From NCBI GenBank assembly GCA_021161495.1, contig JAGHAO010000140.1, positions 1 through 7,968 on the forward strand: a stretch of 7,968 nucleotides of DNA, read 5' to 3'. The stretch's first letter is position 1. Every line of letters begins with the position of its first letter. A program made the translations under genes and the position numbers. The notes below the pieces were generated by a model, which did not search any database, was not told the DNA's origin, and worked only from the letters and a program-made list of their open reading frames with translations. Of the stretch, positions 1 through 5,568 are shown in pieces. The stretch comes from Caldisericaceae bacterium. GTDB lineage: Bacteria > Caldisericota > Caldisericia > Caldisericales > Caldisericaceae.

Positions 1-238
1 CCGTAACATTAACGCTTGTTTCTTTGCCGTTTATTTTTACGGTAAGTGTCTTTTTTGCCTGAAAATTTGTTAGTTGTTGCAAGTTTTTAACCGCATCCGA
101 TAAAACTTTTAAAGGATCGCCGCTTAGTGTGATATCTTCGCTTGAATTACTCTTTTTAGCTTGACTTGAACATCCGTACAAAAATAATATTCCAAATATC
201 AATAGCAGAACAATAACCCTAATTTTATTTTTTCCCAT
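1..238 (-). CDS. Lipoprotein, N-terminal part (C-terminus beyond left edge)
   Basis: Reading on the minus strand from an ATG at 236-238 gives an open frame of 79 residues to the window edge. It begins MGKNKIRVIV, followed by a hydrophobic stretch and a lipobox-like LYGC, with the acceptor Cys at residue 23. Tyr at the -2 position is less common but tolerated. After the Cys come a Ser/Lys/Asn-rich tether and then a segment containing LSDAVKNLQQLTNF, which looks like the start of an extracytoplasmic alpha/beta domain. The start is supported by GGAGG at 246-250, 7 nt upstream. By family logic the product is lipid-anchored on the outer face of the cytoplasmic membrane. The visible part is too short for a family call, though it is reminiscent of small Firmicutes lipoproteins whose domain starts with a helix and a beta meander. 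It is probably transcribed from the promoter at 397-424 through the terminator at 294-326, or from a weaker TATAAT at 277-282. Confidence 0.8.
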   Translation of the reverse strand, partial: MGKNKIRVIVLLLIFGILFLYGCSSQAKKSNSSEDITLSGDPLKVLSDAVKNLQQLTNFQAKKTLTVKINGKETSVNVT

Positions 239-276
239 TCCGAAACCTCCAATCATTTAATTGGTAAAACAGTATT

Positions 277-282
277 ATTATA
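277..282 (-). promoter_or_regulatory. Possible second -10 box for the lipoprotein gene
   Basis: A perfect TATAAT lies on the minus strand just past the terminator. The best -35 at 16-17 nt is only TTCCCT-like (about 3 of 6) and falls inside the terminator stem. If active, it would start a short-leader mRNA for the lipoprotein near 270 and make the unit at 288-390 an independent sRNA. The evidence is weak. Confidence 0.25.
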
Positions 283-287
283 CACGG

Positions 288-326
288 AAAAATAAAAAAA
301 GGGAAGGCGATGGGGGCACCTTCCCT
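288..326 (-). terminator. Intrinsic terminator, minus strand
   Basis: On the minus strand AGGGAAGG (319-326) pairs with CCTTCCCT (300-307). Further T-G and G-C closing pairs leave the loop CCCCCAT, and the hairpin is followed by TTTTTTTATTTTT. The T-run is absent on the plus side, so the direction is leftward. It sits between the strong promoter at 397-424 and the lipoprotein start at 238. Confidence 0.85.
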
Positions 327-390
327 GGCATGAATAAGAAAGGAGGTAGGTATCAGGTATTCGGTGGCGAATATCTGTATCTACTTATTG
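288..390 (-). ncRNA. Candidate small RNA or attenuated 5' leader of about 100 nt
   Basis: This is the stretch between the strong minus-strand promoter (predicted start near 390) and the end of the terminator U-run near 288. The predicted transcript holds three parts in order. First is a hairpin at 354-377 (stem 10 positions with one A-C mismatch, loop CCAC). Second is an unstructured C/U-rich stretch at about 328-353 containing ACCTACCTCC, which is complementary to Shine-Dalgarno sequences. Third is a terminator hairpin whose loop is CCCCCAT. This three-part layout resembles Gram-positive trans-acting sRNAs that use C-rich loops to block ribosome binding sites. It could instead be a conditional leader of the lipoprotein gene, whose start codon lies only about 50 nt past the terminator. 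I do not recognise it as a known riboswitch or T-box. No coding sequence on either strand here is convincing. Confidence 0.5.
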
Positions 391-396
391 GTAAGT

Positions 397-447
397 ATTA
401 TAATAGAAAAATTTTCTGTGTCAATACTTTTTTGAAAGTTTTTTAGA
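397..447 (-). promoter_or_regulatory. Strong sigma-A-type promoter with A-tract UP-like element, minus strand
   Basis: Reading leftward, a perfect TTGACA (419-424) is followed by a 16-nt spacer and a perfect TATAAT (397-402), predicting a start near 389-390. Upstream of the -35, at about 428-447, are two A-runs on the minus strand, like an UP element. There is no other gene in the immediate leftward path except the short RNA unit and then the lipoprotein at 238. Confidence 0.75.
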
Positions 448-465
448 AGTATACCTGTATTGACA
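419..465. repeat. Inverted repeat TGTCAATAC ... GTATTGACA
   Basis: Nine bases at 419-427 are perfectly reverse-complemented at 457-465, with 29 bp between them. The left arm contains the -35 box (TTGACA on the minus strand) of the strong promoter. The right arm contains TTGACA on the plus strand, but no good -10 follows it. This could be a pair of sites for a dimeric regulator, or chance similarity of two -35-like sequences. Confidence 0.35.
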
Positions 466-860
466 AAGTATCGAAAAATAACAGCATGCTATCATATCAG
501 AACAAATAAGAAGGCAAAAATAATGAAGAAAAAACTGTTATCAACCCTGCCGATTTCCATAAGATTATTTTTGTATCCTGTTGTATTTCAAGATAAGAAA
601 AAGATTCAGTAAGCACTTTACACTTTTCGTCGTTACAGAATCTGCTTCTTCCCGTTTTTATCGTTAAAATGTCTTCCCAAGTATTACAATTTTGTTCTAT
701 GGAAAAAATCTTATCAACTGCATGGCAATGCTAAAAACACTTCCATAACACAAATGTAAATTTCATTTTTCATAAAGAATAGCGAAAAAAATCTATTTTC
801 AGACTTTATTTCAATTCCAATGCAATACGGACTTCCGAATAGATCTCATTTTTAAGAAGA
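466..860. other. AT-rich intergenic stretch without a credible gene
   Basis: I see no gene with both a ribosome binding site and a plausible product in these ~395 bp. A 29-codon plus-strand frame (523-612, beginning MKKKLLSTLPIS) and a 26-codon minus-strand frame (806-886, containing LLKNEIYSEV) exist but lack Shine-Dalgarno signals. Both are probably chance or decayed remnants. The stretch also contains the imperfect hairpin at 602-645. It separates the minus-strand lipoprotein/sRNA unit from the plus-strand rpsU unit. Confidence 0.6.
594..645 (-). terminator. Possible weak intrinsic terminator, minus strand
   Basis: AGATTC-A-GTAA (602-612) and TTAC-A-GAATCT (635-645) form an inverted repeat with one central mismatch and a 22-nt loop. 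Read on the minus strand, the hairpin is followed by TTTTTCTTATCTT, giving terminator-like polarity. The stem is AT-rich and the loop long. I found no convincing promoter upstream on that strand, so this may be incidental. Confidence 0.3.
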
Positions 861-864
861 GCAC

Positions 865-892
865 TTGACAGAGATTTATAAATCATTACACT
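865..892 (+). promoter_or_regulatory. Promoter of rpsU
   Basis: A perfect TTGACA (865-870), a 16-nt spacer and TACACT (887-892, 4 of 6 to TATAAT) predict a start near 899. This gives rpsU a leader of roughly 60 nt. No competing promoter of similar quality lies between here and the gene. Confidence 0.6.
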
Positions 893-960
893 TTTAATGA
901 ATTCAATTTTGAAAGGAGGCGAGTTCTGGCCCCCGAAAGAAAGGGTGCAGAAAGGCTATT

Positions 961-1122
961 GTGGCAGAAGTACATAAAAGGCAAAATGAATCACTTGATG
1001 ATTTGCTGAAAAGGTTTAAGAGGCAGTGCATTAAAGATGGCCTGTACTCCGAGCTTAAAAAGCGAAGATACTACGTTCCACCAAGTGTAAGAAGAAAGCA
1101 AAAAGAAGCGAAGAAGAAATAA
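961..1122 (+). CDS. rpsU: Small ribosomal subunit protein bS21
   Basis: A 53-residue protein that starts at GTG and ends in a Lys-rich tail at TAA. Diagnostic bS21 features are visible: NESLDDLLKRFKRQC at residues 9-23, then GLYSELKKRRYYVPPS, then a highly basic C-terminus (RRKQKEAKKK). bS21 is a late-assembling 30S protein near the mRNA exit/anti-Shine-Dalgarno region and helps initiation. The length is normal for Firmicutes-type bS21. The GTG was chosen because the conserved start (xAEVxxxxNESLD) aligns there and AAAGG at 951-955 lies 5 nt upstream. A stronger AAAGGAGG at 912-919 is 41 nt away and has no ATG, GTG or TTG at a proper distance. The gene appears monocistronic, with its own promoter and terminator. 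The usual Clostridia partner yqeY is not adjacent. Confidence 0.95.
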   Translation: MAEVHKRQNESLDDLLKRFKRQCIKDGLYSELKKRRYYVPPSVRRKQKEAKKK

Positions 1123-1125
1123 AAG

Positions 1126-1157
1126 AAACGGCGGGGCTCCCGCCGTTTTTGGTTTTT
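1126..1157 (+). terminator. Intrinsic terminator of rpsU
   Basis: AAACGGCGGG (1126-1135) pairs with CCCGCCGTTT (1139-1148) around the loop GCT, followed by TTTTTGGTTTTT. The perfect 10-bp GC-rich stem begins 3 nt after the rpsU stop. This is a textbook terminator and should largely separate rpsU from the genes at 1205-2117. Confidence 0.93.
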
Positions 1158-1204
1158 ATAAAAGGTGCAATATGAATTAAGCAGCAAAATAGGAGGGAGA
1201 AGAT

Positions 1205-1456
1205 ATGGCAATAGGAGGAAACACTAAAAAGATTAATGCATTAATTTTAACAGACTCTTTTATAATCAGAGGAGAAGTAACCGTACCCAATACAATGCGT
1301 TTTTCCGATGCAATAAACAAATTTTTAAAGAATCAGGTGTTTATTGCAGTGACAAATGCGGAAATTACATTAATTTACGGGGGGACTAAAATGGAAGAGA
1401 GAGATTTTATCCTAATAAACAAAGATCAGATTGTAGCCATATCCCCAAACGATTAA
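1205..1456 (+). CDS. Small protein of unknown function (DUF6812-like pattern)
   Basis: This is an 83-residue soluble protein without signal peptide or membrane segment. The start has an excellent site, AGGAGGGAG at about 1191-1199, 5 nt from ATG. The visible plan is beta (NALILTDSFIIRGEVTVP, residues 11-28), alpha (MRFSDAINKFLKN, 31-43), beta (QVFIAVTNAEITLI, 44-57) and beta (DFILINKDQIVAISP, 67-81). From memory, the order 'I-x-GE... RxSDxLN... FI.LT.A.. ...F..VN+D.I..I.P' matches small uncharacterised bacterial proteins called DUF6812. The family number is unverified and no biochemical role is known to me. It lies 4 nt upstream of a membrane-anchored protein gene and probably forms a functional pair with it. 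No clear promoter is visible. A weak TATGAA at about 1171-1176 or read-through of the rpsU terminator could supply transcription. Confidence 0.8.
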   Translation: MAIGGNTKKINALILTDSFIIRGEVTVPNTMRFSDAINKFLKNQVFIAVTNAEITLIYGGTKMEERDFILINKDQIVAISPND

Positions 1457-1460
1457 TCCG

Positions 1461-2117
1461 GTGATTAATAATTTATTTTACATAGCAATAATTCTAATAT
1501 CGGGAATCTTTGTGCTTAATTTTCTAAAGACTGTCAAAAAACGGAGAAGAATTTCAGACGAAGTATCTTCAAGTAGTGCACCAAACGTAGAAATACTGTA
1601 TACAACAGAAATCTGGAATAATAAAATTCATTTTGTTTCCGGCAGTTTATCCGCATTAATCACATTGTCGGATTGCATTTATATCCCGATAGAAGTGAAT
1701 AAGACTCTCGGAATAAGAACTTTTTATAACGAACTGAAAGACTTAATAAACGAGAGGATGGAGAAAGAAGTTTTATACTATTACGACACATCAATGAAAA
1801 ATAAAATTTTTCTGTCGGAACAAAAAGGCAAGAAGATAATATACTCAATAATACCTTTTAGTTACGAAATTTCCGAAATAGAAGAGCCAATTAAGAATAA
1901 TTATTTTAACGTGTTCAAAAAACGCCTCGAAATAAAATGTGAAACGATACTTATCCCCATTAAACCAACGGATCGAATCGGAATATCACCTCAAATGTAT
2001 GCACATAACGTAATAGAACCGATTTTCTCCGGTTTAAGAATTGCGGGAAATACCGAAATTTATTTGTTCCACGAAAACGAGCGCTTGCTATGGAATATAA
2101 TAAACGCACTCAAATAG
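1461..2117 (+). CDS. Membrane-anchored protein of unknown function
   Basis: 218 residues from a GTG start. Residues 4-22 form one hydrophobic helix (FYIAIILISGIFVLNF core), followed at once by KTVKKRRR. By the positive-inside rule, this places the remaining ~190 residues in the cytoplasm. A short Ser-rich linker (about 31-42) leads to a mixed alpha/beta domain with an acidic/basic helix at 89-103 and a C-terminal segment containing PQMYAHNVIEPIFSGLRIAG (177-196). No catalytic motif, zinc site or P-loop is visible and I do not recognise a family. There is no Shine-Dalgarno sequence. The start lies 4 nt past the stop of the 83-aa gene, suggesting coupled re-initiation. The next in-frame ATG is at residue 100 and would remove the membrane helix, so GTG is preferred. 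The 3' end overlaps the convergent antiporter gene by 8 bp. Confidence 0.78.
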   Translation: MINNLFYIAIILISGIFVLNFLKTVKKRRRISDEVSSSSAPNVEILYTTEIWNNKIHFVSGSLSALITLSDCIYIPIEVNKTLGIRTFYNELKDLINERMEKEVLYYYDTSMKNKIFLSEQKGKKIIYSIIPFSYEISEIEEPIKNNYFNVFKKRLEIKCETILIPIKPTDRIGISPQMYAHNVIEPIFSGLRIAGNTEIYLFHENERLLWNIINALK

Positions 2118-3297
2118 TGCTTTCACCGGATTTCTTTAAAGCATACTGGGTTCCGAGAGGAGATAATATTTGAAAAACAGCAGTGGTGGTAGCCATTAGC
2201 GTAGGTATCAACGCCCCCATCGGATAAGCTGAGAGCTCTTGCGCCGCCAAGAAAGCAAGCCCTACGGCAACACCAGCCTGGTTTAAAAGTGCAATTCCGA
2301 GATACTTAGTAATTTTACTTTCCGAATGAGATAAAATACCGCCAAGGCCACAGCCAAGAACCTTCCCTATGCTTCTCCCTATACAATATATTAAAACTAA
2401 CCCAATCATACCCCAAAATTTGGAAAAGTCTATTTGAGTTCCAATCGCAGCAAAAAACAAAATAAAAATAGGACTCATAATATTGTCTATTAATTTGTTA
2501 GACCGGTTGCTTATCGAGTTATTAAAATTAATCATCACCATACCGAAAATCATACAGGTTAATATTGCCGAAACACCGATTACCTGCGCTATTCCCCAAG
2601 AAAGAACAACCACTCCAATTGTTATTATAAAAATATGATCGGAAGAAAGTTTTTTTGCCCTATTTGTAATGAAAGAAACTATAAATCCTATGGTAATTCC
2701 CAACAAAATAGCACCGAAAATTTCCCACAACGGACGGAATACAAAAGCTTTTATATTTACATTCCCTCCCAATAAAGACTTAGTAAGCACAATGCCAAAC
2801 GAATAAATAATTATTCCGGCGGCATCATCAAGCCCCACTATCGCAATAGAGACATCCGTAAGGCTGCCTTTTGCCTTGAGATCTCTTATCACTGCTATTG
2901 TTCCGGCAGGTGCAGTTGCAGGAGCAAGAGATCCGAGAATAATAGATAAAGGTAAATTTTTTGTAAAAATAAAAACAATAGCCCATACCACGAGGGAAGT
3001 TATAATCACCTCCACAACCAAAATCGTTATGACCTTTTTGCCCATTTTGCGAAGAAACTTATAAGAAAAGCTTAATCCCACCATATAAGCAACAAATGAA
3101 AGAGTGATTGACGTAACTACGCTATTAAACCAATTGGGAATATTAAATTTTAAAACAGGACCGATAAGTATTCCTGCGAGAATATATGCAAGGACTTCCG
3201 TAAGCCCGACCTTTTTTAAGAGCCTCCCGAAAATAAAACCTAAAAGAAGCATTAAAGAAGCAATTAAATAAATATTTGAATGAACAGCCTCTATCAT
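2110..3297 (-). CDS. CPA2-type monovalent cation/proton antiporter, membrane domain only
   Basis: A 395-residue polytopic protein with about 12 hydrophobic segments that moves Na+ or K+ against H+ across the cytoplasmic membrane. Family marks are GLTEVLAYILAGILIGP (residues 31-47) in the N-terminal helices, APATAPAGTIAVI (125-137) in the unwound-helix region, and GLDDAAG (155-161). The last carries the tandem Asp pair (157-158) that binds ions in NapA-like exchangers; paired Asp usually means electrogenic transport. AGVAVGLAFLAA near residue 344 matches the late conserved helix. The protein ends a few residues past the last helix, so the RCK/TrkA-type regulatory tail of Kef proteins is absent and a simple Na+/H+ antiporter is more likely than a gated K+ efflux system. 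The start is supported by GGAGG at 3304-3308, 6 nt upstream. It follows thrC after 97 bp with no strong promoter seen, so it is probably the last gene of the operon. Confidence 0.88.
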   Translation of the reverse strand: MIEAVHSNIYLIASLMLLLGFIFGRLLKKVGLTEVLAYILAGILIGPVLKFNIPNWFNSVVTSITLSFVAYMVGLSFSYKFLRKMGKKVITILVVEVIITSLVVWAIVFIFTKNLPLSIILGSLAPATAPAGTIAVIRDLKAKGSLTDVSIAIVGLDDAAGIIIYSFGIVLTKSLLGGNVNIKAFVFRPLWEIFGAILLGITIGFIVSFITNRAKKLSSDHIFIITIGVVVLSWGIAQVIGVSAILTCMIFGMVMINFNNSISNRSNKLIDNIMSPIFILFFAAIGTQIDFSKFWGMIGLVLIYCIGRSIGKVLGCGLGGILSHSESKITKYLGIALLNQAGVAVGLAFLAAQELSAYPMGALIPTLMATTTAVFQILSPLGTQYALKKSGESTI

Positions 3298-3327
3298 ATT
3301 TTACCTCCTAAAATTTGCCACAAAATT

Positions 3328-3365
3328 AGAGGAGCCTGCCATTCACCTATTGCTCGGGCTCCTTT
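3328..3365. promoter_or_regulatory. Hairpin between thrC and the antiporter gene
   Basis: AGGAGCC (3330-3336) and GGCTCCT (3357-3363) form a 7-bp, GC-containing stem, extendable by a G-T and an A-T pair, around a 20-nt loop. On the minus strand it is followed by CTAATTTTG, a poor U-run. It may therefore be a partial terminator or an mRNA processing/stability element that lowers antiporter expression relative to thrC. On the plus strand only TTTT follows, which makes little sense in context. Confidence 0.5.
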
Positions 3366-3394
3366 TGAAAATGAAATCAAGCAAACAAATTCAA

Positions 3395-4630
3395 TCAACG
3401 TAAGATCTTTTTTACCTCGCTTATTTCGGGATCAATTATAATCGGATTCCCGCCAGCACGTATCGCACTGTCCACATCCTTCAATCCGTTTCCGGTAACG
3501 ATCACCGTAACTTTATCATTTTTGGAAATTTTCCCTTTTTTCAATGCTTTAAGCATTCCTGCAAACCCCGTTGCTCCGGCAGGTTCGGCAAATATTCCCT
3601 GCGTCGAACCGAGATACTTTATTGCGGAAATAATTTCTTCATCACTAACCGTAATACCAAAACCGCCGGATTCCTTTACATCTCTTACTGCCATTATTCT
3701 GTTTCTCGGAATACCTACGGCAATGCTATCCGCAATCGTGTCGGGCTCTACAAATTTTACCTTTCCGTCACCGTTTACTGCATCGACAATCGGTTTGCAA
3801 CCTTCCGCCTGCACAGCAACAAGTTTCGGCATCTTATCAATTAGGCCCAAAGCAAACATATCTTTGTATCCTTTAGCAACACCGGAGATTATACATCCGT
3901 CACCTACGGAAACAAATACATAATCAGGAACCTCAAAATTCATCTGCTCTATTATCTCCAAAGCAACGGTTTTTTTGCCTTCCACCATATACGGGTTAAA
4001 AGCAGTGTTTCTATTATACCAACCAAATACCTCGGTCGCTTTTATGGAAAGGTCGAATGCCTCGTCATACGTTCCGTTTACGGCAAATACCGTTGCACCG
4101 AAAACAAGGAGTTGTGCTATTTTTGCCTTCGGTGCCGTTTTAGGCACAAAAATATAAGTTTTGACACCGACTGAAGCAGCAGCACCGGCGAGTGACGATG
4201 CGGCGTTCCCGGTAGAAGCGCAAGTTATCGCTTCTTCTCCAAGTTCCCTTGCCTTTGCAACGGCAATTGCGGAAGCCCTATCTTTCAATGATGCAGTCGG
4301 ATTTCTACCGTCGTCCTTAATCCACAGATTAGGCATTCCGAGATTTTCTCTTATCCTATCCGCTGTGTAAAGTGGCGTCCAACCGACTTTCAACGGGCCT
4401 ATTTTTTCAGGATCATCTACGGGAAGCAACGGTAAGTATCTCCACATCGTATAGTTTTTATTGTTTTTCAAACTCTCTTTCGAAAAATGTTTTTTAATTT
4501 CTTCATAGTCGTATATAACTTCGAGAATGCCATCACTTCCGCATTTCGGACAGGTATATTTTACTTCGGCAGGATCATATTCAGTTCCACATAGTAAACA
4601 CTTTAACTTTTTTACATAGCTCATTGTCAT
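3395..4630 (-). CDS. thrC: Threonine synthase, PLP-dependent, with N-terminal zinc ribbon
   Basis: 411 residues. This enzyme converts O-phospho-L-homoserine plus water to L-threonine and phosphate in the cytoplasm. The N-terminus has a rubredoxin-like zinc ribbon (Cys 11, 14, 27 and 30; CLLCG and CPKCG), as in the Thermus/archaeal-type enzymes. The fold-type II PLP core follows: TPLY near 85, PTASLKDRAS with the PLP Lys at 116, STGNAASSLAGA (139-150), the phosphate loop VGDGCIISG (242-250), AEPAGATGFAG (348-358) and TGNGLKD (379-385). The last block is typical of threonine synthases and favours that call over related dehydratases or cysteate synthase, though a paralogue with a shifted substrate cannot be excluded. 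The first ATG (4628-4630) overlaps the TGA of the permease gene (ATGA) and lies 4 nt from GGGAGG. A second ATG two codons later (MSYVKK...) is 10 nt from it and is an equally possible start. Confidence 0.92.
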   Translation of the reverse strand: MTMSYVKKLKCLLCGTEYDPAEVKYTCPKCGSDGILEVIYDYEEIKKHFSKESLKNNKNYTMWRYLPLLPVDDPEKIGPLKVGWTPLYTADRIRENLGMPNLWIKDDGRNPTASLKDRASAIAVAKARELGEEAITCASTGNAASSLAGAAASVGVKTYIFVPKTAPKAKIAQLLVFGATVFAVNGTYDEAFDLSIKATEVFGWYNRNTAFNPYMVEGKKTVALEIIEQMNFEVPDYVFVSVGDGCIISGVAKGYKDMFALGLIDKMPKLVAVQAEGCKPIVDAVNGDGKVKFVEPDTIADSIAVGIPRNRIMAVRDVKESGGFGITVSDEEIISAIKYLGSTQGIFAEPAGATGFAGMLKALKKGKISKNDKVTVIVTGNGLKDVDSAIRAGGNPIIIDPEISEVKKILR

Positions 4631-5568
4631 TTTTCCTCCCTGTTATACGGAGTTCCAAGTTCTTTCGGCGCGGATATATGTTTAACCCTCACAATAAGAG
4701 TAGCAACGATAATTACGATAAGAGTAAGTAAATACGGCAACATATTCAGAAGCGAAGAAGGAATTGTTACGCCTATTGCTTGAAGTTGAAGTTGCAATGC
4801 ATCTATTCCGCCGAAAAGGTATGCTCCAATCATAGCGTTCAGAGGATCCCACATAGCAAAAATAACGAGAGCAAGCGCTATCCAACCTCTTCCCGCCGTC
4901 ATCCCGTCAAGCCAGAACGGAGCATAAGCAATTGTTAAATACGCACCACCGGCACCTGCAAGCAAACCTCCGAAAAAAGTCCACCAATATCTCGTTGCAT
5001 AAACATTTACACCCATCGCATCGGATGCACGGGCATTTTGCCCTACCGCTCTCAAATGGACTCCGACTTTGGTTTTGTAAAGTATAAACCACATTACAAT
5101 AGCAAATATGTAAGAAGTATATACAAGAGCGTCTTGCTTAAAGAAAATGGGCCCGATATAAGGAATTTTTGAAAGTAAGGGGATTGAAATCTGTGAAGGT
5201 GTAGTAGTAAGTTTTAGATTAATCCATTTCTGTCCGTAGAAATTGGTAAAACCTAAACCAAAAATTGTTAAAGCCAAACCGCTTACAACTTGATTGCCCC
5301 GCAGTGTTATAGAAACAAATGCATGGATCAGAGAAGTAAGACCTCCGGCAAGCATTCCCGCTAAAAACCCCAAGTAAGGATTCTTCGTTTCATAAGCCAC
5401 TACAAAACCAAAGAACGCCCCCATTATCATCATTCCTTCAACACCTAAGTTCATTACGCCGGAACGCTCAGTAAAGATTTCTCCGATCGTCGGGAACAGT
5501 AAGATAGTGCCTGATTGCACAGCGGCAAACAACAAAGCAATTATGATCAGATGATGAGAAGCATTCAT
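4627..5568 (-). CDS. nupQ: ABC transporter permease, nucleoside/BMP type (NupQ/YufQ-like)
   Basis: A 313-residue polytopic membrane protein of the BPD_transp_2 family, at the usual length for the shorter of the two permeases in guanosine/nucleoside importers of B. subtilis NupNOPQ type. The hallmark ERSGVMNLGVEGMMIMGA (residues 34-51) sits in the second helix region. VGVHLRAVGQNARASDAMGV (167-186) is the cytoplasmic loop that contacts the ATPase. About 8-9 hydrophobic segments are visible, ending in a short polar tail (NREEK). The start is at 5566-5568, with GGAGG at 5576-5580, 7 nt upstream, and it overlaps the stop of the preceding permease by 4 nt (ATGA). The 3' end likewise overlaps thrC by 4 nt. 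Substrate assignment to nucleosides is from family resemblance only. Sugars or other BMP-bound solutes are possible. Confidence 0.9.
   Translation of the reverse strand: MNASHHLIIIALLFAAVQSGTILLFPTIGEIFTERSGVMNLGVEGMMIMGAFFGFVVAYETKNPYLGFLAGMLAGGLTSLIHAFVSITLRGNQVVSGLALTIFGLGFTNFYGQKWINLKLTTTPSQISIPLLSKIPYIGPIFFKQDALVYTSYIFAIVMWFILYKTKVGVHLRAVGQNARASDAMGVNVYATRYWWTFFGGLLAGAGGAYLTIAYAPFWLDGMTAGRGWIALALVIFAMWDPLNAMIGAYLFGGIDALQLQLQAIGVTIPSSLLNMLPYLLTLIVIIVATLIVRVKHISAPKELGTPYNREEK

Noticed and set aside
300..380. Fluoride-riboswitch-like word on the plus strand (GGCGATGG...)
   Set aside because: Only a short local resemblance. The downstream pseudoknot elements are not seen, and the promoter and terminator are on the other strand.
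261..446. 61-codon plus-strand frame starting MVKQYYYT
   Set aside because: It runs antisense through the minus-strand terminator, hairpin and promoter, has no ribosome binding site at its start, and looks compositionally random. The RNA unit explains the conserved-looking structure better.
460..465. Plus-strand TTGACA as a promoter -35
   Set aside because: No -10 box at 15-19 nt. The nearest TATCAT is 24 nt away, and there is no gene downstream for 490 bp.
523..612. 29-codon plus-strand frame MKKKLLSTLPIS...
   Set aside because: Only a weak GAAGG-like site precedes it, and its 3' end lies inside the hairpin at 602-645. No recognisable product and no promoter.
806..886. 26-codon minus-strand frame with LLKNEIYSEVRIALEL
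   Set aside because: No Shine-Dalgarno; it overlaps the rpsU promoter on the other strand and is too short to judge. Noted only as a possible remnant.
3522..3923. 133-codon plus-strand frame inside thrC
   Set aside because: It lies fully antisense to well-conserved thrC coding sequence, has no ribosome binding site, and is explained by codon structure of the real gene.
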